Shown here: piece after piece, positions 1 to 8,846 of the stretch | Layout: each line of letters opens with the position of its first letter | Position numbering within the stretch: the stretch's first letter is position 1 | Origin: Candidatus Cloacimonadota bacterium | GTDB lineage: Bacteria > Cloacimonadota > Cloacimonadia > Cloacimonadales > TCS61 | Length of the DNA: 19,151 bases | NCBI GenBank assembly: GCA_027064945.1 | Contig: JAMOPB010000058.1 | Coordinates: 1-19,151, forward strand | Direction of reading: 5' to 3' | Program-made: the position numbers and the translations under genes | The notes under the pieces: model-generated | Database searches by the model: none | Told to the model about the DNA's origin: nothing | Seen by the model: the letters and a program-made list of their open reading frames with translations, nothing else

Positions 1-1
1 T

Positions 2-3000
2 TCCGTTCCCATCAGATTCGTCGGAGAAAATGACGGTTCTTTTGATATTGATGATTATTTTGAATTTTTTGGTGAACAACATCATGGTGAAATTTCCTAT
101 TATGATGATTACACCAACGAAAACACATATCAGTTAAAAATTATCGATCATATTGCCAGCCGTATGGCTGTGGAAAATGGTGGTATTCAAAACTCTGATC
201 CATCAAATTACACAGTTCCAAGATCTTTTGAGCAAACAGTTCATTTTGAAAAACAAAACGACTACTCAGCGCTTGGCTTTCAGTTTTCTCTGGATCAAAA
301 TTATTATCGAGAGGATTTATGGTTTTGGGATAAAATCGATGCACCTGACCTTAAAATATTCCCCATCGATTTACAATATCCACATGACAGTAATCTTAGA
401 AAATTTAATGCAAAAGTAGTTCTTTTTGGTCTTACATACATTAATGATAATCCCAATCAAATAAACCATAACGCAATTGTAAGATTAAATAGTTCATTAA
501 TTGGAAGCAAAACTTGGGCAGGACAAAAAGAGGTGGTTATTGAAAATGACTCACCTTTGGCAAATTCTCAGCTGCATAATGGAATAAATGAACTTTACGT
601 AAGTTTACCCGGTGTGGAAGGTGTTCCGGTAGCACAGGTTTTATTAGATTACATTGAACTTAAATATTGGCGTGAATACAAAACTGACACCGATTATATT
701 AAATTCACAAAACCATCAAATAAACCTTTGGGATTGTATCAATTTGAGATAGATAATTTCTCCGAAAATGATATCAGCGTTTACAAAGTGGGATCTTCAT
801 ACTTTGAAAATCCTCAAATTACATCTTTTACAGCTGATGGATTACCTCCATTTAAAGTTACTTTCCAAGACAGCATAATAGCGCCTGATTATGAATACAT
901 CGCTGTAACGGAAAATATGAAAAAGAAACCAAAATCAATTATTCCAGATTTGCCATCAAATCTTAAATCTCCCGAGAATTCCGCTCAATATGTCATTATC
1001 ACAACCAGTGATTTTGCAAAAAATGAAGGAACTTTGATGCTGAAAGACCTTCGTGAAACTGAAGGTATTCCTACTAAAATAGTTTCAATAGAAGATATTT
1101 TTGATGAGTTTAATTTTGGCATCCGCTCAATTGAATCGATAAAGGATTTTATTAGTTATGCTTACAATAATTGGGCAGAACCACAACTTACGCATGTTCT
1201 TCTTTTAGGAGATGGTTTAAATGATGAGAGAGATGATTCTCCGGATAGGAGGTATAATCTCATACCATTCAAAAAGATTTGGGCTATAAAAAGTGGAGCT
1301 ATTGCAAGTGACAACTGGGTGGGCTGTATTGTAGGAGATGATATGATTTCAGATGTTTCTGTTTCAAGAATAAGCGTTTGGGATGAAAATCAAATTACAC
1401 CCATTGTTGAAAAATCTCAAAATTATTTAGAAAATCCAAATTTTAACGATATGTGGCATGGTAGCGTTACTATGGCTGCCGGTGGTAATCCCGACGAAGG
1501 AACTTTTTTTGCCCTGCAAAGTGAACGAATTAGAGAACAATTTATTCCACGTGAATATAAAATTAATCGAGTTTATTGCAATGTTGATAATCTTCCGGCA
1601 GAATATGCGGGAAATACAACCTCACTAATTCAAGCAATTAATGATGGCACAACCTTTGTTCAATTTATGGGACACGGTGGTGGTCATGTTTGGGCTGATT
1701 ACAATTTATTAAATATAGCTGATATAAATACATTTAATAATGATAATTACCCATTTTTCGCTTCTTTTGCCTGCTATGGTTCTGCTTTTAATTATCGCCA
1801 AAGTTCTTGTATCGGCGAAGAGCTTACACTACTAGGAAATAAAGGAGCAATAGCACATTTTGGTTTTACCGGTTATGGTTATGCAGAGGCTGATGAAAAC
1901 ATTGCTGGATATATGAACCAAGCTATTTTTGATCTTAAACTTGGGAATATCGGTTACATAACAGATTATGCTAAAGCACGCTTTTATGCTGATAATCCTT
2001 ACTCCAGCACAAATCACGCTTTAGTTCAATGCGGTGTTCTACTTGGTGATAATATGGCAAATATTATCACACCTGATATTATCGATAACATAGAGCTCTC
2101 TGATTCTCACCTTGAAGCAGGTGAAATATTGCAAGCCTCTACACCGGTTGATGATGATATTTTCATGGGAAGATATGTTATTTATGATGAAAATGATGCG
2201 CAATTAAGTTTAAATTCTTACTTTCCAATTTCAACAGCTGCTGTTGACGGAGTAATTTCAACGAATGTAAATACACAATATCAAATTTCACCCGACAGTG
2301 ATGCATCATTAAATACAATGAAACTTTTTGCTTACGGAGCAAATCGAGAAATAATTGGGAAAGCAGATTTTACCGTAGGAACAGCAAATGTTCAAAATAT
2401 CCATATTTCTCCGGAAAATCCTACAGCTCAGGATTCAGTAGTTGTCTATGCTGATTTCATCACAGATGAAGATATCGAAAGTATCTTACTTATAACTTAT
2501 ATCTTAGATGATGATGATAATTCAGAAATCCCAATCGCAAGTTATAATATGGAATTAATAAGCGGAATCTCTTATAAAACAATTGATGAAATAGATTATC
2601 ATAACAGTAGCATAGTAAGGTATTATTTCGTAGTAAATTATACCAATGATGAAAGTGATGAGACTTTAAGATATAATTACCAAATTCAAATGCCGGATAT
2701 TTATTTCCAATATTATGAAATCGCAGCGAATGATAATTATCCTACTTTTAAAACTTTTATTGGAAACATAGGCCAGCAATATTCTCCTACTACTTATCTT
2801 AGATTGTACAGATATAATAATGAAAGTTCCACTTATTCTATTGTTGATTCTCTTCAAATTGAGCCACTTGCGCCTTATGAAAGTAAATGGTTTGAAATTA
2901 ATTTACCGCTTTATACCGAAGAAATAAAATTCAAAGCTACAATTAATGAAAATAGATTATTTTCTGAACCAAATTATTATGCCAATAATACATTATATAC

Positions 3001-4141
3001 TGGTTTTCTCGAATTTAATCTATTTGAAGCAGGATTGGCAGAAACTGAAATAACTAGTCAAGACAGCAACCTTGTAATCACTTTCCCAAATAATCTTCTA
3101 AATGAAAATAGCGTTTTTTCTTTGGAAAATTATGGCAACTTGGAACCGCTAAATCAACCTGATATTTCAAAAATATTGCTATCAGACTCTCTTCAACAAT
3201 CTGTTGCATACAATATCAGTTGCTTAAATCCAAATGCTTTGGCAGATACATTAGGACATTTTGCAGATGGAAAATCGATTAATCTAAAATTCTATTACTG
3301 TTCAAATGATTCACTTACCCAACAACATGAAAATTCAGAGAATTTCAAAATTTATAGATGGGAGAACAATTTTGAAAAATGGATTTCTTTAGGTGGCAAT
3401 ATTAGTACTGAAAATGATTTTGTAACAGTAAACGTTAATAGAGTAGGAACATATGCTTTATTCCAAAATAATGATTTAAATGCTCCATACGTAGAAGCTA
3501 ATGTGGAAGGTCAAGAATTTACTTACGGAGGTTATGTTGCTCATAATGGAATCATAAGCATGGTATTATCCGACGCAAATGGAATTGATCTTTTCGATAA
3601 TAAAGTCCAATTATTCCTAAATGCCAATAGCACACCATTAGATGAAAGTGATTATAATATCACTGCCCGTAAAGGTAATCTAACACATATTCCAATAAAA
3701 TATCAGTTAGACTTACCTGAAGGTGAGCACTATCTAACCGTTGATTGTACTGATGTAAATGGAAATTTAGTTTCTCATGAAATTCAGTTCACAGTAAATA
3801 CACAATTTGATCTTATTAATGTAGCAAATTATCCTAATCCTGTAAAAAGTCAGACGGAAAATCCTGTAAATGAAGGCAGAACAAGATTTACCTATGTTCT
3901 TACAGATGATGCTGATACTATCGAACTTAAAATTTATACAGTAAGTGGTAGATTGGTAAAAACCTTTGATGAGCTCTCCCCCACTATTGGATATCATGAA
4001 TATCCAAGAACCCTTTATGGTTGGGATTGCAGAGATGACAAAGGCTATCCGCTGGCAAATGGAGTTTATTTCTACAAGCTTACAGCTAAAAAAGGTAATA
4101 AGAAAATTACTAAAACCATGAAAATGGCAATACTTAAATAG
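2..4141 (+). CDS. porU: PorU-like C25 (gingipain-family) cysteine peptidase with T9SS C-terminal sorting domain, 5'-truncated
   Basis: Partial gene: the frame is open from base 2, and the residues before the first ATG (164) already look like the family's N-terminal beta region (FDIDDYFEFFGE, YTNENTY), so the true start lies upstream. 1379 residues are visible; P. gingivalis PorU has about 1160 in total. The C25 domain runs roughly from 985 to 2055. The candidate catalytic dyad is His in MGHGGG (codon 1673) and Cys in SFACYGSAF (codon 1772). Ig-like and CARDB-like beta segments fill about 2390-3800. The C-terminus (about 3808-4138) is a FlgD-like type A sorting domain with NYPNP near 3826 and LANGVYFYKL at the end. 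In the known system PorU is the outer-membrane sortase that removes sorting domains from T9SS cargo and attaches the cargo to glycolipid. The porV-like gene 11 bases downstream supports PorU, but a secreted C25 protease is the alternative. Confidence 0.85.
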   Translation, partial: SVPIRFVGENDGSFDIDDYFEFFGEQHHGEISYYDDYTNENTYQLKIIDHIASRMAVENGGIQNSDPSNYTVPRSFEQTVHFEKQNDYSALGFQFSLDQNYYREDLWFWDKIDAPDLKIFPIDLQYPHDSNLRKFNAKVVLFGLTYINDNPNQINHNAIVRLNSSLIGSKTWAGQKEVVIENDSPLANSQLHNGINELYVSLPGVEGVPVAQVLLDYIELKYWREYKTDTDYIKFTKPSNKPLGLYQFEIDNFSENDISVYKVGSSYFENPQITSFTADGLPPFKVTFQDSIIAPDYEYIAVTENMKKKPKSIIPDLPSNLKSPENSAQYVIITTSDFAKNEGTLMLKDLRETEGIPTKIVSIEDIFDEFNFGIRSIESIKDFISYAYNNWAEPQLTHVLLLGDGLNDERDDSPDRRYNLIPFKKIWAIKSGAIASDNWVGCIVGDDMISDVSVSRISVWDENQITPIVEKSQNYLENPNFNDMWHGSVTMAAGGNPDEGTFFALQSERIREQFIPREYKINRVYCNVDNLPAEYAGNTTSLIQAINDGTTFVQFMGHGGGHVWADYNLLNIADINTFNNDNYPFFASFACYGSAFNYRQSSCIGEELTLLGNKGAIAHFGFTGYGYAEADENIAGYMNQAIFDLKLGNIGYITDYAKARFYADNPYSSTNHALVQCGVLLGDNMANIITPDIIDNIELSDSHLEAGEILQASTPVDDDIFMGRYVIYDENDAQLSLNSYFPISTAAVDGVISTNVNTQYQISPDSDASLNTMKLFAYGANREIIGKADFTVGTANVQNIHISPENPTAQDSVVVYADFITDEDIESILLITYILDDDDNSEIPIASYNMELISGISYKTIDEIDYHNSSIVRYYFVVNYTNDESDETLRYNYQIQMPDIYFQYYEIAANDNYPTFKTFIGNIGQQYSPTTYLRLYRYNNESSTYSIVDSLQIEPLAPYESKWFEINLPLYTEEIKFKATINENRLFSEPNYYANNTLYTGFLEFNLFEAGLAETEITSQDSNLVITFPNNLLNENSVFSLENYGNLEPLNQPDISKILLSDSLQQSVAYNISCLNPNALADTLGHFADGKSINLKFYYCSNDSLTQQHENSENFKIYRWENNFEKWISLGGNISTENDFVTVNVNRVGTYALFQNNDLNAPYVEANVEGQEFTYGGYVAHNGIISMVLSDANGIDLFDNKVQLFLNANSTPLDESDYNITARKGNLTHIPIKYQLDLPEGEHYLTVDCTDVNGNLVSHEIQFTVNTQFDLINVANYPNPVKSQTENPVNEGRTRFTYVLTDDADTIELKIYTVSGRLVKTFDELSPTIGYHEYPRTLYGWDCRDDKGYPLANGVYFYKLTAKKGNKKITKTMKMAILK

Positions 4142-4152
4142 AGAGGCAAAAA

Positions 4153-5178
4153 ATGAAAAAAATATTAATATCAACTTTGCTCATAATATCTGCTATTTCA
4201 CTTTTTGCTGGAAGCTACGCAGGTGATTTTATGGTTATCGGCTCCGGAGTTCGAGCTCTCGGAATGAGTGGAACTTTTGCAGCAATTGCAGATGACGCTA
4301 GCGCAATATATTGGAATGCTGCCGGCATTGCCCAAATAAGAAACACTGAAATCAGCTTAATGCGTGGTTATCTTTACAAAGATCTGGCAACATATGATAA
4401 CGTCTCTATCTGCCAGCCATTGCCAAACAAAGTTACAATTGGTTTGAATTGGACACGCTTATCGATTGATGATATACCATATTTCCCTGAATCTGAACTT
4501 GTTGGAACAGTTGATCAAAGAGCTGTTTTCCCTTGGTTAAACCTTTCCGGTCAACCGGCTGGTGAATTTTCAAGTTCAGATAATTTAATTCAAATTGCAT
4601 TTTCAAAACATATCCATTATGATGTAAACTTAGGTTGGTTATTTTTCAAAATACCATTTGATTTTTATTTCGGCGGAAATATCAAATATATAAAAAGAAA
4701 AATCGATACTACTATGGCAACAGGAGCAGGATTTGATTTTTCTTATTTAGCAAGAACAGACCTTTCTGATGTGTTCGATTATACTTGGTTAGGGGATTTT
4801 GCCTTAGGAATGAATTTTCAGGATATTGGCGGGACAACTATCTCTTGGGAAACAACTTCTCAACGAGAAGATAAAGTTCTGGCAAACACTAAAATTGCCA
4901 TTGCATACACTCAAGATATTCCTAAAATAAGCAGCACATGGTTATTTGCTTCTGATTTAGATTTAGTTTATGAAAGAACAGTTCATTTTGGAACAGAATT
5001 TACATACTCCGATAAAGCTTCCATGCGATTTGGGTATCAGATTAATAGAATTGACGGACAAAGCAATAATCTTTCTGCCGGAGCATCAGTAAAATTTTAT
5101 GATTTTTCTATCGATTATGCATTTATAACTAGCGATCTCGGAAATACTAACCGAGTTGGATTAAGGGTTAATTTTTAA
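4153..5178 (+). CDS. porV: PorV/PorQ-family outer-membrane beta-barrel protein
   Basis: 341 residues. A Sec signal peptide (about residues 1-19, MKKILISTLLIISAISLFA) is followed by the family's signature, GVRALGMSGTFAAIADDASA and then IYWNAAGIA (about residues 32-60). The remainder alternates polar and hydrophobic residues as in a FadL-like beta-barrel and ends in an aromatic residue (RVGLRVNF). PorV is the T9SS shuttle that receives cargo from the translocon and hands it to PorU. The ATG is 11 bases after the porU stop with a weak AGAGAGG ribosome site. Adjacency to the C25/sorting-domain gene matches the porU-porV pair of P. gingivalis. Genomes of this group often carry several PorV/PorQ paralogues, so identity as PorV rather than PorQ or another paralogue rests on context. 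Confidence 0.8.
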   Translation: MKKILISTLLIISAISLFAGSYAGDFMVIGSGVRALGMSGTFAAIADDASAIYWNAAGIAQIRNTEISLMRGYLYKDLATYDNVSICQPLPNKVTIGLNWTRLSIDDIPYFPESELVGTVDQRAVFPWLNLSGQPAGEFSSSDNLIQIAFSKHIHYDVNLGWLFFKIPFDFYFGGNIKYIKRKIDTTMATGAGFDFSYLARTDLSDVFDYTWLGDFALGMNFQDIGGTTISWETTSQREDKVLANTKIAIAYTQDIPKISSTWLFASDLDLVYERTVHFGTEFTYSDKASMRFGYQINRIDGQSNNLSAGASVKFYDFSIDYAFITSDLGNTNRVGLRVNF

Positions 5179-5188
5179 GGAGTGATAA

Positions 5189-5989
5189 ATGAAAAATATA
5201 CTAATTACAATTATCTTATCAATATTGCTTTTTGCCTGTGTTGGCAAAGAAAGTTTGGGAGTTGATAAAATTCCTCCGGAAAAGCCTACTATGATTCAAC
5301 ATTTAGGTGATTCGGGAGATACTTACAATGGCATTTCAAATTACAGTTTTTATCAAGATACTGAGATTGAAGAAAATGGAATCGATGCTGTTAGCGATGG
5401 TGATAAAATTAAAATAGCTTGGGAACATCTACTCGACAATGATATTGATTATCTAAGAATTCATAGATTCTCCGAACAAGCTTATTTAGCAGATTCATTA
5501 TACTTCACATCAATCGTAGATAGTTTCCCATACACGGGAACAGATTATTATAAAGATGATTTCGGGGGAGAATATTATGTAACTAATAAAAATTGGTTTT
5601 ATTTTATCGAAGCTTTTGACACTTCCGGTAATTCAACTCTTTCCGATACTGTTTGCTATCGATTATTAGAAAAACCAAGAATCCAAGCTCCCTTAGATCT
5701 TGCTGAATATGAATCGATACACGATGTACATTTTATATGGGAAGAAAGCGATGCTCGATATTACAGAATTTTACTCTTCAATGAAGAGCGCGAAATACTA
5801 TGGAGTTATCAACCATTAGATCTGGAAGATACTAATATTCAATATAATGGAGGAGATATTCCAAGTGGAGATTATATTTTCCGAATAGATGCTTTTGGAT
5901 ATCCTACTACCAGCACGCCGATTAATGGTAATATTTATTCTATTCCTGCTGGTGCTGAATCTGAAGAAAGAGTAATTTCCATAATGTGA
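5189..5989 (+). CDS. Unrecognised lipoprotein with fibronectin-III-like segments
   Basis: 266 residues, no confidently recognised family. The N-terminus is a lipoprotein signal peptide with lipobox LLFAC, lipidated Cys at residue 17. Two beta-rich segments follow. One (about 22-160) contains the KIAWEHLLDNDIDYLRIHR and FYFIEAFDTSGN patterns typical of fibronectin-III folds. The second (about 165-255) has HFIWEESDARYYRILLF and GDYIFRIDAFG. The ATG is 10 bases after porV and an AAGGAG ribosome site overlaps the porV stop, so it is very likely cotranscribed with porU-porV. Inference: a surface or periplasmic lipoprotein working with the T9SS attachment complex. The sequence gives no direct evidence of function. 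Confidence 0.75.
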   Translation: MKNILITIILSILLFACVGKESLGVDKIPPEKPTMIQHLGDSGDTYNGISNYSFYQDTEIEENGIDAVSDGDKIKIAWEHLLDNDIDYLRIHRFSEQAYLADSLYFTSIVDSFPYTGTDYYKDDFGGEYYVTNKNWFYFIEAFDTSGNSTLSDTVCYRLLEKPRIQAPLDLAEYESIHDVHFIWEESDARYYRILLFNEEREILWSYQPLDLEDTNIQYNGGDIPSGDYIFRIDAFGYPTTSTPINGNIYSIPAGAESEERVISIM

Positions 5990-6015
5990 TATTTTCATCC
6001 AACAAAAAAAATATT

Positions 6016-6041
6016 TCAAGATTTGTTTCCTTAAATCTTGA
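6016..6041. repeat. Perfect 9-bp inverted repeat in the intergenic gap
   Basis: TCAAGATTT (6016-6024) and AAATCTTGA (6033-6041) are exact reverse complements around an 8-base spacer. On the + strand no T-run follows; an A-rich run precedes it, so it would resemble a terminator only on the minus strand, where no gene is seen. Its right arm overlaps a TTGACT hexamer, so it may equally be an operator. The stem is AT-rich and weak as RNA. Confidence 0.5.
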
Positions 6042-6066
6042 CTTATCTCGATAAACTAAATTTTTA
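6038..6066 (+). promoter_or_regulatory. Weak candidate promoter upstream of the SLBB gene
   Basis: TTGACT (6038-6043) matches the -35 consensus at five of six positions. The hexamer 17 bases downstream (TTTTTA, 6061-6066) is a poor -10. The placement fits, because the 102-base gap is the largest in the window and separates the T9SS genes from the polysaccharide genes. FCB bacteria may use different promoter elements, so this is tentative. Confidence 0.25.
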
Positions 6067-6091
6067 GAGAAACTAATTATTAGGAGAATAT

Positions 6092-6583
6092 ATGAAGAAA
6101 TTTTTACTGTTATTTTTTGTTACTATGATTTTGGGGGTAAGTCTATTTGCACAAAATAGTACTCCTACGATTAATAGCTCTACGGCTTCAATCTATCAAT
6201 ATTCCGGAACTTTACAGGGTACTGAACAATTGAAAATCAGGGCTTATATTTGGGGACAAGTAAAAAAACCGGGGTTGTATATTGTTCCGGATGATACCGA
6301 TTTACTAACTCTTTTATCATCAGCCGGAGGACCTACAGAAAATGCCAAACTATCAAAAGTAAGAATTATCCGTCCGACATTGGAAGGAGAAAAAGTTATA
6401 ATGGTCGATTTGGAAAAATATATGCAGACTGGGGATAGTAATTTGATTCCTGTCATTAAGCCCGGAGATACTGTAATTTTGGCTGGTTCATTTTATTATG
6501 CTTTCACAAAAGCTACAAAATTTCTCTCTGAAATTGCAATTATATTAAGTGTTTACACAACAATTACATCAATAAATAACTAA
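6092..6583 (+). CDS. SLBB-domain polysaccharide export protein (minimal form)
   Basis: 163 residues. A signal peptide (residues 1-20, ending SLFA before QNSTP) precedes a single SLBB domain (about 48-131: AYIWGQVKKPGLYIVP, LLSSAGGPTENA, KPGDTVILAG) and a C-terminal hydrophobic helix (about 143-160). SLBB domains occur in Wza-type outer-membrane export proteins. The usual Poly_export (PF02563) domain is absent here, so this is not a complete Wza. The start has a good AGGAGA site at 6082-6087. The Wzc-type gene follows after 13 bases, the common wza-wzc pairing, so it probably works in export of the same polysaccharide. Confidence 0.8.
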   Translation: MKKFLLLFFVTMILGVSLFAQNSTPTINSSTASIYQYSGTLQGTEQLKIRAYIWGQVKKPGLYIVPDDTDLLTLLSSAGGPTENAKLSKVRIIRPTLEGEKVIMVDLEKYMQTGDSNLIPVIKPGDTVILAGSFYYAFTKATKFLSEIAIILSVYTTITSINN

Positions 6584-6596
6584 AAGTAGGACAAAT

Positions 6597-8846
6597 ATGG
6601 AAGAAATATATCAAGAATTTCATGATGAACAAGAGATAAATTTAACTGATTACATAAATGTAATCATAAGATATAAATGGCTGGTTTTATCGATTTTTAT
6701 AACTGTTTTTATCGTTGCGATAGTTTACACAGCCAAAGCTCCTCGCATTTATAAAGCAACTTCAAAAATTTTAATTGAAGAAAATATGTCAGAAAATATG
6801 ATTTTAGGATCTTTTGGGAAACAACAGTCTTCAATAAATAATAAGATTCAAATCCTTAAAAGTCGCCCTGTTTTAGCGGCAGTACATGAAATTTTAAAAC
6901 GTGACAAATATTATGATTCTTTCCCAATTGCACATCTGGAGAATGGAAATCCTACCGGTTATTTAAGTACCCACTTAGAAGTTGAAACAGAACGTGAAGC
7001 AGATGTTCTTATCGTAAATTTCAAATCGACAAATCCTGAAGAAGCCAGAGCTGCTGCCAATGCAATAGTTTATGCTTTACAAGAACAAGACACTAACTAT
7101 GCACGTACAGCTTTCCGCACAGCGAGAGAATTTCTGGAAGCTCAACTTGAAGAAGCTGACAGAAGACTAAGAATAGCTGAAGAAGATCTTCGTTCTTATA
7201 AAATAGAACATAGTATATCATTACTTTCTGAAGAGACACAAGCATTAATAGAAAAATCTTCTGATATGGAAGCAAATTTGTCTGGTGCAACTGCAGAATA
7301 TAGCGTCGCAAAAGAACATTTGCTTTTTTTGGAAAAAGAACTCGAAAAACAAGATAAAGTGGTGTCTGATGTAAATACAATTTTATCAACTCCTTTACTT
7401 GAACAGCTAAAGTCTGAAATTGTCGAAAATCAAAGATCATACGTGAATTACTTAACTAAATCAGGTTATTCAAAAGATCACCCTCAATTAATCGAATTAA
7501 AAAATGCAATCGAAAGTGCAAAAGCAAAATTATCCACTGAAATTGATCGCATCACTAAGATAAAAGCAGGATCTTCCGATCCTCTTAAATATCGTGCGGA
7601 ACTGATAAGTGATATAGCCAAAGCTAAGATTGAAGAAAATATTCTTTCTGCTAAAGTTAGAAGTCTTAAAGAAGCTGTTGAAGATTACAACACATCAATG
7701 GCTCGTTTGCCTGATACCGAAGTTGAACTGGCTCGCTTAACAAGAAATTTTTCAATTAATGAGAAAATTTATTCTATGCTTATTGAGAAATTTGAAGATG
7801 CTAAAATTGTAGAAAAATCTAAAATAGGTAATGTTAGAATTATCGAAGAAGCTCTTACACCCCAAAATCCAATTAGTCCTAATAAGAAAATGAATATGCT
7901 TATTGCTATTGTATTAGGAGCCGGAATGGGATTTGGTGTTGCTTTATTGCTCCATTCACTCGATTCAAAAATAAGAACATTTGATGATGTTAGAAAATTT
8001 ATTGGTTTTAAAGTACTAGGAACAATTCCTTATATTCATAAACCAGATTCTGAATTGGATGAACTAGAAAATCAAATAAAATTAGCAAAAGATTCCGAAA
8101 AAGAGAAACTTATCCAAATCAAGAATCAAATAGAAGCGAGACTTGTTACTAATTACTCTCCAAAGTCTTCTGCATCTGAATCGTTTAGAATTCTTAGAAC
8201 TAATATCTTAGCAAAATTGGATTTATCAAAATCTAATGCAATATTGATAACTAGTTCCGGACCAAAAGAAGGTAAATCTACAACCCAAGCAAATCTTGCA
8301 ACAGCTTTAGCTCAAATGGATGCAAAAGTTATATTATTAGATTTGGATTTAAGACGTCCAATGGTTCATAAAATGTTTGGTTTAGAAAAAGATAATGGAA
8401 TGAGTGATTTCTTAATGGATAAAACAGTGAAAATAGATTCTATTATTAGATCATCTAAAATTAAAAACCTTGATCTTATTACCAGTGGTCATGTTCCACC
8501 AAATCCATCAGAATTAATCTCATCCAAAAGAATGGATGAAGTATTAGATATTCTAAAAGAAAAATATGATTATATTTTACTTGATGCCCCTCCTGTTATT
8601 GCTGTAACAGATTCAATGATTTTAGCCAAAAAAGTTGACCTTGTTAATATCACTGTTCGCGTTGGTCAGGCAGATAAAAAAGTTGTTAAGCGTACAAAAG
8701 AGCTGTTGGAAAATGTTGGCGTAACAACTGCCGGAGCTATTATCAATGGTATAAATCCACAAAAATATTACAGCAGCTACGAGTATAATTACTATTACTA
8801 TTATTATTATGGAAATGAAGAAACAAAAAATAAAAAGCTACGCTAA
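6597..8846 (+). CDS. Wzc-type polysaccharide co-polymerase / bacterial tyrosine kinase
   Basis: 749 residues. An N-terminal Wzz segment has a first membrane helix (about 27-45). A long periplasmic, partly coiled-coil region (about 170-365) and a GNVR-type segment (RLPDTEVELARL, about 370-410) follow, then a second helix (about 433-453). The cytoplasmic BY-kinase domain has Walker A GPKEGKSTT (555-563, Lys560), Walker A' ILLDLDLRRP (579-588) and Walker B YILLDAPPV (659-667). The C-terminus carries 11 tyrosines within residues 724-738 (YYSSYEYNYYYYYYY), the autophosphorylation cluster of the family. Its cycling controls chain length and export of capsule or exopolysaccharide. Full-length fused form, as in proteobacterial Wzc, unlike the split kinases of Firmicutes. 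The last 38 bases overlap ispE. Confidence 0.93.
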   Translation: MEEIYQEFHDEQEINLTDYINVIIRYKWLVLSIFITVFIVAIVYTAKAPRIYKATSKILIEENMSENMILGSFGKQQSSINNKIQILKSRPVLAAVHEILKRDKYYDSFPIAHLENGNPTGYLSTHLEVETEREADVLIVNFKSTNPEEARAAANAIVYALQEQDTNYARTAFRTAREFLEAQLEEADRRLRIAEEDLRSYKIEHSISLLSEETQALIEKSSDMEANLSGATAEYSVAKEHLLFLEKELEKQDKVVSDVNTILSTPLLEQLKSEIVENQRSYVNYLTKSGYSKDHPQLIELKNAIESAKAKLSTEIDRITKIKAGSSDPLKYRAELISDIAKAKIEENILSAKVRSLKEAVEDYNTSMARLPDTEVELARLTRNFSINEKIYSMLIEKFEDAKIVEKSKIGNVRIIEEALTPQNPISPNKKMNMLIAIVLGAGMGFGVALLLHSLDSKIRTFDDVRKFIGFKVLGTIPYIHKPDSELDELENQIKLAKDSEKEKLIQIKNQIEARLVTNYSPKSSASESFRILRTNILAKLDLSKSNAILITSSGPKEGKSTTQANLATALAQMDAKVILLDLDLRRPMVHKMFGLEKDNGMSDFLMDKTVKIDSIIRSSKIKNLDLITSGHVPPNPSELISSKRMDEVLDILKEKYDYILLDAPPVIAVTDSMILAKKVDLVNITVRVGQADKKVVKRTKELLENVGVTTAGAIINGINPQKYYSSYEYNYYYYYYYGNEETKNKKLR
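8790..8810 (+). repeat. TAT/TAC trinucleotide run encoding seven tyrosines
   Basis: Seven consecutive tyrosine codons (TAC TAT TAC, then four TAT) form a near-perfect trinucleotide repeat at the end of the Wzc-type gene. The last TAT supplies the first two bases of the ispE ATG at 8809. Confidence 0.9.

Noticed and set aside
164..166. ATG as the start of the C25 peptidase gene
   Set aside because: The same frame is open back to base 2 and the upstream residues fit the family N-terminal region, so the gene is truncated by the window edge.
3767..4174. Minus-strand open frame of 135 codons opposite the sorting domain
   Set aside because: It overlaps the conserved C-terminal domain and the porV start, and shows no recognisable domain or ribosome site.
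7093..7440. Minus-strand open frame of 115 codons inside the Wzc-type gene
   Set aside because: It is antisense to the coiled-coil region of a clear gene; the Leu/Gln-rich translation mirrors Lys/Glu-rich codons on the other strand.
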